A stretch of 64,000 nt of DNA from Charina bottae (lineage: Eukaryota > Chordata > Lepidosauria > Squamata > Charinaidae). The stretch lies in contig JALMGJ010000008.1 of the NCBI GenBank assembly GCA_023362775.1, positions 19,878,501 through 19,942,500 of the forward strand, read 5' to 3'. A program made the position numbers and the translations under genes. Positions 50,101-51,569 of this stretch are shown piece by piece (positions within the stretch are counted from its first letter, which is position 1; each line of letters opens with the position of its first letter). Below the pieces are notes generated by a model. It did no database searches. It was not told the DNA's origin and worked only from the letters and a program-made list of their open reading frames with translations.

Positions 50101-50636
50101 TGGATGGATGGATGATAGGATATAAAAAGTCTACACCCCCGTTAAAATGCCAGGTTTTTGAGATGTAAAAAAATCAGACCAAGATAAATCACTTCAGAAT
50201 TTTTTCCACCTTTAATATAACATATAAGCTGTATAATTCAATAGAAAAACAAACTGAAATCTTTTAGGGCAAAAAAAGAAAAATAATAAACTAGAATACA
50301 CACCCACTTATACAACCACGTTATTCCAGTTTTTTATTTTTATTTTTTTACATCTCAAAAACCTGGCATTTTAACAGGGGTGTGTAGACTTTTTATATCC
50401 ACGGTAGGTAGGTAGGTAGGTAGGTAGGTAGGTAGGTATATAAATAGGTAGATATGAGATACAATATTGGAAAACATACAAAATATTTAACAAACCAAAT
50501 ATTACATACCAACGAGGAGCCAAACAACATTTGAGTTATGTTCAGTAAGGAAATTTTCCAACTGAGTGATACTGGGAACAATACTAACATTAATATTTCT
50601 GTCCATTCTTAGAATATTGCAGCAGGGTCTAGATGA
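82..50636 (-). CDS. BLTP1: BLTP1 (KIAA1109/Tweek) 5' part, 23 exons, residues 1-1012
   Basis: Large bridge-like lipid-transfer protein, known to act at ER contact sites in phospholipid transport, endocytic recycling and synaptic membrane supply; the vertebrate protein is about 5,000 residues. I recognised it exon by exon, for example [29 protein letters not shown] and [15 protein letters not shown]. The start codon (50604-50606) is followed by a short lumenal segment and one hydrophobic anchor (about residues 27-47, [16 protein letters not shown]), which fits the ER-anchored N-terminus, and then by the chorein-like lipid-channel region. The 23 exons listed separately sum to 3,036 coding bases. 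Every border is GT-AG, phases agree at every junction, and I saw no in-frame stop, so the gene looks functional. It is truncated only by the window edge at position 1. Introns hold all the transposons listed up to about 50 kb. The upstream non-coding exon and promoter were not identified. Confidence 0.96.
202..2057. other. BLTP1 intron, no gene recognised
   Basis: AT-rich intronic sequence with short A- and T-runs and a small ATTTATTT tract near 1678. I see no coding or repeat family I can name. Confidence 0.6.
2058..2186 (-). CDS. BLTP1: BLTP1 exon, residues 930-972
   Basis: 129 bases, acceptor tatttgcag, donor gtaaca. Encodes [20 protein letters not shown] and [20 protein letters not shown]. 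The 5.5 kb intron to the previous exon holds the young Tc1 element, a GC-rich hAT element and a SINE. Confidence 0.96.
2664..2861 (+). repeat. Left terminal inverted repeat of Tc1 element
   Basis: Begins cagtgggg and ends agtatttggtc. The reverse complement is at 4069-4266 with one difference (position 9 of the repeat: A here, C in the right copy). Confidence 0.95.
3029..4051 (+). CDS. Tc1-type transposase, intact ORF but second catalytic Asp replaced by Gly
   Basis: 340-residue DDE transposase, the usual Tc1 length. The paired-like DNA-binding region covers about residues 1-110 (HTH near 15-48, then a GRPR-like basic turn PRSGAPRK at 56-63). The catalytic core shows [11 protein letters not shown] with Asp153 and [11 protein letters not shown] with Glu279. 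The second catalytic position reads HGNDPKHT, where the family has xDNDPKHT: Gly244 (codon GGC, 3758-3760) instead of Asp. Spacing from 244 to 279 is exactly DD34E, and 153/244/279 are the numbers known for Sleeping Beauty. The decayed copy at 13498-15218 still encodes QQDND at this site. I infer the protein can bind DNA but cannot cut. The start is the first ATG after the left repeat. Confidence 0.95.
   Translation: MVKTKELSKDTRNKIVDLHQAGKTESAIGKQLGVKKSTVGAIIRKWKTYKTTDNLPRSGAPRKISPPGVKMITRKVSKNPRTTRGDLVNDLQRAGTNVTKATISNTLRRQGLRSCSARRVPLLKPVHVQARLKFAREHLDDPEEDWENVIWSDETKVELFGRNTTRRVWRRENAELHPKNTIPTVKHGGGNIMLWGCFSAKGPGRLFRVQERMNGAMYREILSANLLPSARALKMKRGWVFQHGNDPKHTARATKEWLRKKHFKVLEWPSQSPDLNPIENLWRELKVRVAQRQPQNITALEEICMEEWANIPATVCANLVKTYRKRLTSVIANKGYITKY
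4069..4266 (-). repeat. Right terminal inverted repeat of Tc1 element
   Basis: Reverse complement of 2664-2861; ends gccccactg immediately before TA. Confidence 0.95.
4462..4535 (+). repeat. Tandem 38-bp GC-box + CCAAT unit
   Basis: Two adjacent copies of a unit with ggggcggggtttgc, then gggcggggg and ccaat (CCAAT at 4492 and 4530, period 38). A third CCAATCGCGTGGAAG copy lies near 4809. The same unit, inverted, is in hAT family A at 26700-26825 and 31428-31535. It resembles NF-Y plus Sp1 sites; function is not shown. Confidence 0.8.
4898..5625. repeat. Tandem duplication of about 362 bp inside hAT family B element
   Basis: The segment beginning cgccgcagtcatggtcctcc occurs near 4902 and again near 5264, followed in both by ccagagcggggcatg and later by a gaaggaagtgatggggggc type block. 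The copies differ by scattered substitutions, so the duplication is not brand new. Confidence 0.8.
5861..6409. other. Intronic sequence, no gene; short TATG microsatellite at right end
   Basis: AT-rich sequence with A-runs near 6308-6345. A (TATG)n tract at about 6383-6408 is the target of the SINE that follows. Confidence 0.6.
6410..6882 (+). mobile_element. tRNA-derived squamate SINE
   Basis: Pol III-type head with an A-box region (tggctcagcgggttaa, 6421-6436) and B-box (ggcagttcgaaccc, 6470-6483), a unique body, and a LINE-like tail (ggataggcggggtataaat) ending in (AATA)n. It is flanked on both sides by TATG repeats, so it entered a microsatellite. Not a functional tRNA gene: no acceptor stem pairing or 3' exon. 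Confidence 0.88.
7679..7855 (-). CDS. BLTP1: BLTP1 exon, residues 871-929
   Basis: 177 bases, acceptor tttcttcacag, donor gtttgt. Encodes [40 protein letters not shown] and [10 protein letters not shown], the most diagnostic BLTP1 block in the window. Confidence 0.97.
7950..8041 (+). mobile_element. Short SINE/LINE 3' tail fragment
   Basis: Shares the tail cctccgttagggaggaaatg, then gggcggggtataaat, with the SINE at 6410-6882, and ends in (AAAT)n. Confidence 0.7.
8291..8428 (-). CDS. BLTP1: BLTP1 exon, residues 825-870
   Basis: 138 bases, acceptor tgtatgttag, donor gtaaaa. Encodes [20 protein letters not shown] and [17 protein letters not shown]. Found by splice-border reading; phase 0 on both sides. 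Confidence 0.94.
8429..9221. other. BLTP1 intron, nothing recognised
   Basis: AT-rich, no repeat family or gene that I can support. A small inverted repeat (cttatttttctcaatatgcttttc against gaaaagcatattgagaaa-type sequence, about 9080-9180) may be a fold-back remnant. Confidence 0.45.
9222..10044. mobile_element. Non-autonomous DNA transposon with 'tacaggtagtcctcg' ends
   Basis: The left end tacaggtagtcctcggtt and right end gcaaggactatctaca are inverted to each other, with related internal motifs (gttaagaacg, taagcaagg). The GC-rich middle (9360-9900) shares blocks with 16130-16557 in opposite orientation. Other copies are at 29249-29614 and possibly 11655-11700. No transposase. The superfamily cannot be set without a clear target duplication. 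Confidence 0.65.
10161..10388 (-). CDS. BLTP1: BLTP1 exon, residues 749-824
   Basis: 228 bases, acceptor catctcactag, donor gtaagt. Encodes [20 protein letters not shown], a Ser-rich [12 protein letters not shown] motif and [20 protein letters not shown]. Phase 0 on both sides. Confidence 0.96.
10853..11058 (-). CDS. BLTP1: BLTP1 exon, residues 680-748
   Basis: 206 bases, acceptor tttcatttacaaag (weak pyrimidine tract), donor gtatga. Encodes [16 protein letters not shown], a Ser-rich linker, and [20 protein letters not shown]. Confidence 0.95.
11421..11591. mobile_element. Short hAT-like MITE, family C
   Basis: 171 bp with ends cagagctttccaaact and ttggaaagccctg. Flanks caatatac (11413-11420) and cgatatac (11592-11599) are an 8-bp duplication with one change. 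Inside are two palindromes: gtgtcgcgacac next to the left end and cggaagcgctgat/atcagcgcttccg in the centre. Inserted in a gatac-rich simple repeat. Confidence 0.88.
11600..13040. other. BLTP1 intron with GC-rich repeat-like block, no gene
   Basis: The piece near 11655 (gcagtcgctaagtgggaaatc) resembles the element at 9222-10044. A G-rich block covers about 12040-12400 and a GC-rich stretch runs to 12800. An inverted pair (ggaagggattacaagaaagtaag near 11872 and cttactctcttgtaatcccttcc near 11997) suggests a fold-back. I cannot assign coding function. Confidence 0.5.
13041..13147 (-). CDS. BLTP1: BLTP1 exon, residues 644-680
   Basis: 107 bases, acceptor tttctgaatag, donor gtaagt. Encodes [20 protein letters not shown] and [14 protein letters not shown]. 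The intron to the previous exon is only 122 bases. Confidence 0.95.
13270..13448 (-). CDS. BLTP1: BLTP1 exon, residues 585-644
   Basis: 179 bases, acceptor gtattttcag, donor gtaagt. Encodes [20 protein letters not shown], then [11 protein letters not shown] and a variable tail ending WRNMTQE. The degenerate Tc1 element lies 49 bases upstream (higher coordinates). Confidence 0.95.
13856..14887 (+). pseudogene. Tc1-type transposase pseudogene
   Basis: Starts at an ATG equivalent (MDKTKQT), with numerous stops and frameshifts. Recognisable pieces are [16 protein letters not shown], a stop, then [10 protein letters not shown] (first Asp site, about 14310-14335), and [10 protein letters not shown] (second Asp site, about 14578-14606). 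It is useful as an outgroup: it keeps the Asp that is missing in the 2664 copy. Confidence 0.85.
14971..15082 (+). repeat. SINE/LINE tail plus (ATCT)n microsatellite nested in old Tc1
   Basis: Starts ttccccctccggaatgg, then gggagatgggcggtgatataa, the common squamate retroposon tail, and expands into about 13 TCTA units (about 15026-15078). The flanking sequence is the uninterrupted right repeat of the Tc1 element, so the order of insertion is clear. Confidence 0.75.
15318..15570 (-). mobile_element. L2-like LINE 3' end fragment
   Basis: In reverse orientation it shows (AAAT)n, the tail motif gtaagccacccagagtcttatgg and gttgaaaacttggctgttcc, typical of the squamate L2-type 3' region. Confidence 0.6.
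15838..16125. repeat. Fold-back with roughly 90-bp inverted arms
   Basis: The arm around 15838-15940 (tttcagacctgcttctc, gaacatttcctacatgtgg) recurs as its reverse complement around 16037-16125 (ccacaggtaggaaatgttgg, gaagctcggtctgaaa). The spacer of roughly 100 bases is rich in caaaggcagctgttc-type repeats. It lies in the body of the element ending at 16557. Confidence 0.7.
16130..16557. mobile_element. Second copy, inverted, of the 'tacaggtagtcct' element (end)
   Basis: The right end reads gttaagcaaggactacctgta. Internal cagtcccttaccttactgag and ggggctgggagggaccaagc are the reverse complement of 9360-9430. The other end is probably near 15720, including the fold-back, but I could not fix it. 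Confidence 0.6.
16992..17089 (-). CDS. BLTP1: BLTP1 exon, residues 552-584
   Basis: 98 bases, acceptor tctcttctag, donor gtaagt. Encodes [20 protein letters not shown] and [13 protein letters not shown]. Ends in phase 0. Confidence 0.95.
17090..19082. other. BLTP1 intron, no gene recognised
   Basis: AT-rich. Short ORFs here (for example 17676-17933 minus, 18453-18647 plus) lack homology or splice context. The boundary with the SINE at 19083 is clear. Confidence 0.55.
19083..19347 (-). mobile_element. tRNA-derived SINE, reverse orientation
   Basis: The reverse complement starts gagccagtttggtctagtgg and continues ttaaggtgctgggctagaaa, cccgccttaggcatgaaagc and ggtgaccttgggccagtcac, with an (AAAT)n tail. 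Same family as 36633-36851 and 63209-63468. Confidence 0.9.
19362..19402 (+). repeat. (ATG)n microsatellite
   Basis: Thirteen perfect GAT/ATG units, 77 bases beyond the 19479 exon end. The poly-Met ORF here is an artefact. Confidence 0.95.
19479..19634 (-). CDS. BLTP1: BLTP1 exon, residues 500-552
   Basis: 156 bases, acceptor taatttttag, donor gtgaga. Encodes [20 protein letters not shown], then [20 protein letters not shown]. Flanked within 80 bases by a (GAT)n repeat. Confidence 0.95.
19762..19905 (+). repeat. Possible 5S rRNA-derived SINE relic
   Basis: ggacttggatgagagaccat followed by cagaaaatatcaggtc resembles the 3' half of 5S rRNA (ttggatgggagaccgcctgg), which occurs in 5S-derived SINEs. 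A related 3' body (aaaaccatcctggaa, accattccatactctacca) is at 25140-25265. Old and degraded. Confidence 0.45.
20419..21993 (-). mobile_element. Tc1/mariner element with near-intact transposase
   Basis: Inverted ends are ctgctcaaaaaaataaagg and ttaattttttgagcagtg, TA-flanked on both sides (20417-20418 and 21994-21995). It encodes one DD34E transposase on the minus strand (20676-21697) with a single frameshift. Distinct from the other two Tc1 elements in ends and protein. It sits in the same orientation as BLTP1. Confidence 0.9.
20676..21697 (-). pseudogene. DD34E Tc1-type transposase, one frameshift
   Basis: N-terminal half in one frame ([23 protein letters not shown]; basic [11 protein letters not shown]). 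The C-terminal half is in another frame, from about 21287 to 20676, with [10 protein letters not shown] (Asp), [10 protein letters not shown] (Asp) and [12 protein letters not shown] (Glu). Exactly 34 residues separate the second Asp from Glu. The frame changes in the stretch encoding FAREH next to DWQLRHW, consistent with loss of one base near 21287. All three acidic residues are kept, so it was active recently. Confidence 0.9.
22180..22262 (+). repeat. L2/SINE-type 3' tail with (AAAT)n
   Basis: gtccagagtcacaggtgtg, gatgggcagctatataaat, then AATA repeats. Confidence 0.6.
22477..22594 (-). CDS. BLTP1: BLTP1 exon, residues 461-500
   Basis: 118 bases, acceptor tttctttag, donor gtattt (weaker than consensus). 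Encodes [18 protein letters not shown] and [17 protein letters not shown]. Confidence 0.94.
22929..23121. mobile_element. Short hAT-like MITE, family C, perfect 8-bp TSD
   Basis: TSD cactagat at 22921-22928 and 23122-23129. Ends are cagtgctttccaaact and ttttggaaagctatg. The GC-rich interior has the aacgcggaagcgctgat motif shared with 11421-11591 and the subterminal palindrome tgtgtcgcgacaca. Confidence 0.93.
23604..23695 (-). CDS. BLTP1: BLTP1 exon, residues 430-460
   Basis: 92 bases, acceptor tctgtttattag, donor gtaagt. Encodes [20 protein letters not shown] and LEAEMLA. Ends in phase 0. Confidence 0.95.
23789..23920. mobile_element. Possible Penelope-like repeat fragment
   Basis: gtggaaacgtttcactcctt followed by atccaaggagcttcttcagt resembles the end sequence of Penelope-like elements (compare gaatgaaacgtctacatg at 30503). 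Short and uncertain. Confidence 0.4.
23925..24045 (+). mobile_element. CR1 LINE 3' end
   Basis: ggagatctttaaagacagcc, ctgagcagggaactgaatga, gaggtccctttcaact and the terminal tatgattctatga are the known amniote CR1 3' end. Confidence 0.75.
24330..24530. mobile_element. Short hAT-like MITE, family C, perfect 8-bp TSD
   Basis: TSD ctctatgc at 24322-24329 and 24531-24538. Ends are cagagctttccaaact and agtttggaaagctctg. The interior acagcagggcacaaggcagg with cactaggacctgcgcgg is shared with 43657-43946 and 51282-51569, but without their internal duplication. Confidence 0.93.
24590..24690 (-). repeat. LINE/SINE 3' tail, reverse
   Basis: (TTTA)n followed by the complement of the squamate tail (cactgcccatctccc, aaggactctgggtggtttac). 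Confidence 0.6.
24870..24948 (-). CDS. BLTP1: BLTP1 exon, residues 404-430
   Basis: 79 bases, acceptor ttttgttggcag, donor gtaagt. Encodes [20 protein letters not shown]. No longer ATG-initiated frame overlaps it, so it has to be found by splice-border reading. Confidence 0.94.
25729..25885 (-). CDS. BLTP1: BLTP1 exon, residues 351-403
   Basis: 157 bases, acceptor tttttcttttag, donor gtaaat. Encodes [17 protein letters not shown] and [20 protein letters not shown]. Ends in phase 0 after Asn-Arg. Confidence 0.95.
26225..26536. mobile_element. Non-autonomous hAT element
   Basis: Ends cagactttttcaactgtg and aaaaaggttgagaaaggcta are inverted. Flanks atctagat and atgtagac form an imperfect 8-bp duplication (two changes). 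312 bp, no ORF. Confidence 0.65.
26687..28298. mobile_element. GC-rich non-autonomous hAT element, family A, copy 1
   Basis: TSD gtaatgga at 26679-26686 and 28299-28306. Ends are taggctgaccatat and cgtatggtcagccta. 1,612 bp. Inner ends carry cgggacagtcccgtt-type palindromes near the right terminus. The left part has three inverted GC-box/CCAAT units. The middle (27050-27480) is a series of inverted GC-rich units (cttcagccgcaccactccgc against ggtgcggctgaagcccc), and further CpG-rich sequence runs to 28000. No transposase. Confidence 0.92.
26700..26825 (-). repeat. Three tandem GC-box + CCAAT units (inverted)
   Basis: ATTGG (CCAAT on minus strand) at 26741, 26780 and 26818, periods 39 and 38, each followed by gcaaaccccgccccc, the complement of the GC box. 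Same unit as 4462-4535 in a hAT family with different ends. Confidence 0.82.
28374..28860. mobile_element. hAT-like element, family C, long fold-back version
   Basis: Perfect TSD caatagtg at 28366-28373 and 28861-28868. Ends are cagggctttccaaact and agtttggaaagccctg. 487 bp. Large internal inverted arms: cttccctgctgcacagctga around 28517 pairs with tcagctgtgcagcagggaag around 28583, and an outer arm with cctcggttccggtagggagg pairs with cctccctgccggaaccgagg. Contains cggaagtgctgat as in other copies. Confidence 0.92.
28947..29097 (-). CDS. BLTP1: BLTP1 exon, residues 301-351
   Basis: 151 bases, acceptor cctaaaatacag, donor gtactg. Contains a Glu/Asn-rich variable stretch ([11 protein letters not shown]) followed by conserved [21 protein letters not shown] hAT insertion (28374-28860) sits 86 bases beyond the donor. 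Confidence 0.94.
29249..29614. mobile_element. Third copy of the 'tacaggtagtc' element
   Basis: The left end tacaggtagtcttcaact and right end aaattgaggactaccttca are inverted. The interior has repeated ttaacgacc, cttagcg and ggtcacgtga motifs as in 9222-10044, without its GC-rich middle. Confidence 0.7.
29717..30556 (-). mobile_element. Penelope-like element fragment flanked by 225-bp inverted repeats
   Basis: Arms 29717-29941 and 30332-30556 are near-identical reverse complements (few differences). Between and partly within the left arm lies a GIY-YIG coding piece on the minus strand. Penelope-like elements are known to carry terminal repeats that may be direct or inverted owing to partial tandem copies; this looks like a 5'-truncated copy whose start is joined head-to-head with another terminal repeat. 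Confidence 0.85.
29789..30337 (-). pseudogene. GIY-YIG endonuclease end of Penelope-like polyprotein (5' truncated)
   Basis: Contains [19 protein letters not shown], the second half of the GIY-YIG motif with the conserved Arg, then [16 protein letters not shown] and [17 protein letters not shown] with the conserved Glu region. The frame then reads on into the terminal repeat. The reverse-transcriptase part is absent; the annotated Met is internal to the family protein. Confidence 0.85.
30563..31332. other. BLTP1 intron, nothing recognised
   Basis: AT-rich non-coding sequence without a repeat I can name. Confidence 0.5.
31428..31535 (-). repeat. Tandem GC-box + CCAAT units in family A copy 2
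   Basis: ATTGG at 31451, 31490 and 31528 (periods 39 and 38) with aaccccgccccc between them, the same arrangement as 26700-26825. Confidence 0.82.
31940..32463 (+). mobile_element. 5'-truncated L1 3' end nested in hAT copy 2
   Basis: Perfect 17-bp target duplication agatgcacatacacaca (31923-31939 and 32464-32480). The insert is AT-rich and ends in a poly-A run, with text closely like the 3' UTR of the full-length L1 at 58000-58400 (gaaaaggaaaatagtgataa-type runs, tgttgaatgtaaataaaatt). Confidence 0.88.
32464..33360. repeat. Tandem palindromic GC-rich units separated by (CA)n
   Basis: A unit consisting of tgccctcggcaggagccggc, cttcagccacaccactccgc, then the near-complement gctgaagccccccagc and agctcctgccagggcagtc recurs at about 32500-32610 and 32860-32970. 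A related unit (ggaggctggagaaagaggatg followed by TG tract) recurs at about 33030, 33130 and 33280. The (CA)n tracts differ in length. Confidence 0.78.
33629..33657 (+). repeat. Interstitial telomeric repeat, (TTAGGG)4
   Basis: Four perfect TTAGGG units (33632-33655) with half units on both sides, inside hAT family A copy 2. The corresponding place in copy 1 (about 28180) lacks them. Confidence 0.95.
34003..34082 (-). CDS. BLTP1: BLTP1 exon, residues 274-301
   Basis: 80 bases, acceptor ttttgtaacag, donor gtgagt. Encodes [20 protein letters not shown] and YYMDEP, nearly invariant among vertebrates. Confidence 0.95.
34083..36619. other. BLTP1 intron, no gene recognised
   Basis: AT-rich unique-looking sequence; short ORFs (35121-35366 plus, 35620-35835 minus) show no domain. 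One (TATATG)n tract is listed separately. Confidence 0.55.
35470..35550 (+). repeat. (TATATG)n microsatellite
   Basis: About 13 TATATG units preceded by alternating GCAT/AT. Confidence 0.92.
36633..36851 (+). mobile_element. tRNA-derived SINE with 13-bp TSD
   Basis: TSD aattaaagcagca at 36620-36632 and 36852-36864. Head tttggtgtagtggttaaggc, B-box-like gagttctagtcccgcc, body ggtgaccttgggccagtcac, 3' end tctctgagaatcggacacga. Length 219 bp, essentially complete. Confidence 0.92.
37342..37535 (-). CDS. BLTP1: BLTP1 exon, residues 210-274
   Basis: 194 bases, acceptor cttaaattag, donor gtaagt. Encodes [20 protein letters not shown] and later [15 protein letters not shown]. Phase 0 in, phase 2 out. 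Confidence 0.95.
37820..37901 (-). CDS. BLTP1: BLTP1 exon, residues 182-209
   Basis: 82 bases, acceptor tttttccttcag, donor gtaagt. Begins with a variable SVKGKSDSH stretch and continues into [14 protein letters not shown]. Ends in phase 0. Confidence 0.94.
38055..38170 (+). repeat. Compound (GT)n(TATG)n(AT)n microsatellite
   Basis: About 20 GT units, then about 7 TATG units, then about 20 AT units. An abrupt three-motif compound repeat. Confidence 0.95.
38171..40042. other. BLTP1 intron, no gene recognised
   Basis: Mostly AT-rich. A block at about 38290-38450 is less AT-rich and could be an old repeat, but I cannot name it. The segment 39840-40020 may be retroposon-related sequence before the BovB piece. 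Confidence 0.45.
40043..40520 (+). pseudogene. RTE-BovB LINE, 3' terminal ORF2 fragment
   Basis: Encodes the typical BovB C-terminus: [77 protein letters not shown] and ending [12 protein letters not shown], with stop at 40505-40507 and the short aataaacaacaaagg tail. The reverse transcriptase is missing (5' truncation). BovB is known for horizontal transfer between squamates and mammals. Confidence 0.9.
40521..40622 (-). mobile_element. Penelope-like fragment next to BovB tail
   Basis: tttcccagttgaaagtatgg, tgtgttgtgagattaagga and ttcattgtgtcttctgactg match the GIY-YIG coding region at 30185-30260 (caattgaaagtatggttgag). Confidence 0.75.
40795..40981 (-). CDS. BLTP1: BLTP1 exon, residues 120-182
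   Basis: 187 bases, acceptor aactccatag, donor gtagag. Encodes [20 protein letters not shown] and [18 protein letters not shown], the conserved segment before a charged, variable linker ([11 protein letters not shown]). Ends in phase 2. Confidence 0.96.
41815..42745 (+). pseudogene. L2-type LINE 3' part, broken ORF and tail
   Basis: Pieces of the reverse-transcriptase C-terminal region in shifted frames: [38 protein letters not shown], then [20 protein letters not shown] and GPGYLKDHL. The 3' end gtaagccacccagagtcacc and gagttgggcggccatataaa lead into (AAAT)n, the tail also found on the fragments at 15318, 24590 and 61860. Confidence 0.8.
43545..43656 (+). repeat. Retroposon tail with long (AAAT)n
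   Basis: gggagatggggaagatgggcggtgatataaatatg-like tail (43551-43585) followed by about 18 AAAT units. The next element (43657) is inserted at its edge. Confidence 0.85.
43657..43946. mobile_element. Short hAT-like MITE, family C, with internal duplication
   Basis: Ends cagagctttccaaactttt and agtttggaaagctatg; flanks aaacaaac and aaataaac (one change). Contains two copies of ggcacaaggcaggcactagg (about 43764 and 43820). The same duplication is present in the inverted copy at 51282-51569 and absent at 24330-24530. Confidence 0.9.
44128..44222 (-). repeat. (ATT)n microsatellite plus retroposon tail
   Basis: About 17 ATT units, then aaatttatatgaccgccca-type complement of the gggcgg...atataaat tail (44183-44218). 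Confidence 0.8.
44422..44526. repeat. 105-bp palindrome (hairpin)
   Basis: The left arm attttgccctgatcaatag with cattttctttttttccctct pairs with agggagaggg, aaaaaatg and ctattgatcagggcaaaat on the right; arms are about 45 bases with a short loop (catatctccag). There is no flanking TSD or ORF. Confidence 0.85.
44926..45347. mobile_element. hAT-like element, family C, extremely GC-rich interior
   Basis: Perfect TSD ctctaaat at 44918-44925 and 45348-45355. Ends are cagagctttccaaact and tttggaaagccctg. The interior 45000-45300 is an irregular array of cgcccccc/gccgccgca units with cgcgcgcc runs, giving long spurious ORFs in all frames. Lies 22 bases from a BLTP1 exon. Confidence 0.93.
45369..45433 (-). 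CDS. BLTP1: BLTP1 exon, residues 98-120
   Basis: Short 65-base exon, acceptor actttttag, donor gtaagt. Encodes [23 protein letters not shown]-rich hAT insertion (44926-45347) ends only 22 bases downstream of this exon's donor; the donor itself is intact. Confidence 0.95.
46430..46508 (-). CDS. BLTP1: BLTP1 exon, residues 72-98
   Basis: Acceptor tttttaatacag, donor gtactt, 79 bases. Encodes [20 protein letters not shown], a well conserved chorein-like strand segment. Enters in phase 1 and ends after two bases of an Arg codon. Confidence 0.95.
46552..46870 (-). mobile_element. CR1 LINE 3' region, antisense
   Basis: cctgctttccacaagaaccc, ctcaaatgtatccaatgaag, gagtctaccacctccctgag and ctgttgacctactctta match the complement of the CR1 3' region; diverged. 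It begins about 45 bases upstream of a BLTP1 exon. Confidence 0.6.
46871..48948. other. BLTP1 intron, no gene recognised
   Basis: Non-coding. The short gagctcaagctcaagctcaa simple repeat near 47127 is the only structure I note. Confidence 0.5.
48949..49065 (-). CDS. BLTP1: BLTP1 exon, residues 33-72 (membrane anchor)
   Basis: Acceptor tttgttttgcag, donor gtaagt, 117 bases. Encodes the second half of the hydrophobic anchor ([19 protein letters not shown]) and then [11 protein letters not shown], the start of the lipid-channel domain. Phase 1 in, phase 1 out. Confidence 0.95.
50089..50440. repeat. Microsatellite (GATG)n ... (TAGG)n split by a MITE
   Basis: GATG/GATA units end at 50117 and TAGG units resume at 50403. 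The MITE 50118-50400 sits between them. Confidence 0.85.
50118..50400. mobile_element. Tc1/mariner-type MITE, 283 bp
   Basis: Inverted ends: ggatataaaaagtctacac with ccccgttaaaatgccaggtt, ttttgagatg on the left and the complement on the right (catctcaaaaacctggcatt, ttttatatcc). Arms are about 55 bases. The core begins TATAAAAAGTC, so TA is a plausible target. No coding capacity. Confidence 0.85.
50510..50636 (-). CDS. BLTP1: BLTP1 start-codon exon (residues 1-32)
   Basis: Acceptor ttctcttttcag lies at 50637 and above; 30 bases of 5' UTR precede ATG at 50606-50604; donor gtatgt begins at 50509. Coding begins [20 protein letters not shown], matching the known BLTP1 N-terminus. An AG acceptor before the UTR implies at least one further upstream non-coding exon. 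Ends in phase 1. Confidence 0.95.
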
Positions 50637-51281
50637 CTGAAAAGAGAAAAACAAATGGAGTGTCATTTTGAAAAGTGCTGTTGAGGTGGTTTGTTTGAGA
50701 TACATGTAGGGAAGATCAACCACTTTGAAATTAACACACAAATTGCATGTAATGGCATTTCAGTGGCATGTGTAGGATGGCAGAAGTGCTATTTAACTCA
50801 ATAGGATTCATACAGAATGTTTTCATGACCGTACAATAAATACCACAGAGCAGGAAATGGAAGGTTAATTACTTATTAAAGTAAAAAAGTGTTAATAACA
50901 AGGTGAAAATAATTTTCTTGATAAACTCAAACTACATGTTATATTAAATATGTGATCAGCTTTAACATTTAAGTTTCTTTATTTTCCTTTTTAAAATAAC
51001 AGCTGCTAGGGGTCCTGATCAAGACTGGGGTCAAGACATTCTTTTGGCCTGTGACATATCCAAACAAAAATCACTTCCTAAAAACCATCTGTTCTTCAAA
51101 TAAAAGCTACAATGAAAAAGTTTCAAGTACACATATGAGCAGGCACAAAGAATCCAATAGTAACAGAAACATTAACACAATTATTTATGGCACGTGCTTT
51201 TGTGAACTGGAGACAATACTATTGTTCCAAACAAGGTAAAGTACGATTATACAGTTTCTAGTGCAAAAGAACACTCTACTG

Positions 51282-51569
51282 CAGAGCTTTCCAAACTGTG
51301 TGTCGGGACACGTTAGTGTGTCGGCTGCAGTGTCTGGGTGTGTCGCGGCTGCTGATGCCTCCGAGCCCTGCCAGGATTCCATACAGGTCCTAGTGCCTGC
51401 CTTGTGCCTTGCTGCCTCCAAACCTGCTGATTCCGCGCAGGTCCTAGTGCCTGCCTTGTGCCCTGCTGTAAGAGTGTGTCGTGAAATGATGCCCTGCTGT
51501 AAGAGTGTGTCGCGAAATGATGCATGTCTAAAAAGTGTGTCACCAACATGAAAAGTTTGGAAAGCTCTG
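51282..51569. mobile_element. Short hAT-like MITE, family C, inverted copy
   Basis: Flanks ctctactg and ctctagtg (one change). Same internal structure as 43657-43946 in the opposite orientation, including the duplicated ctagtgcctgccttgtgcc. It lies 650 bp upstream of the start-codon exon. Confidence 0.92.
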
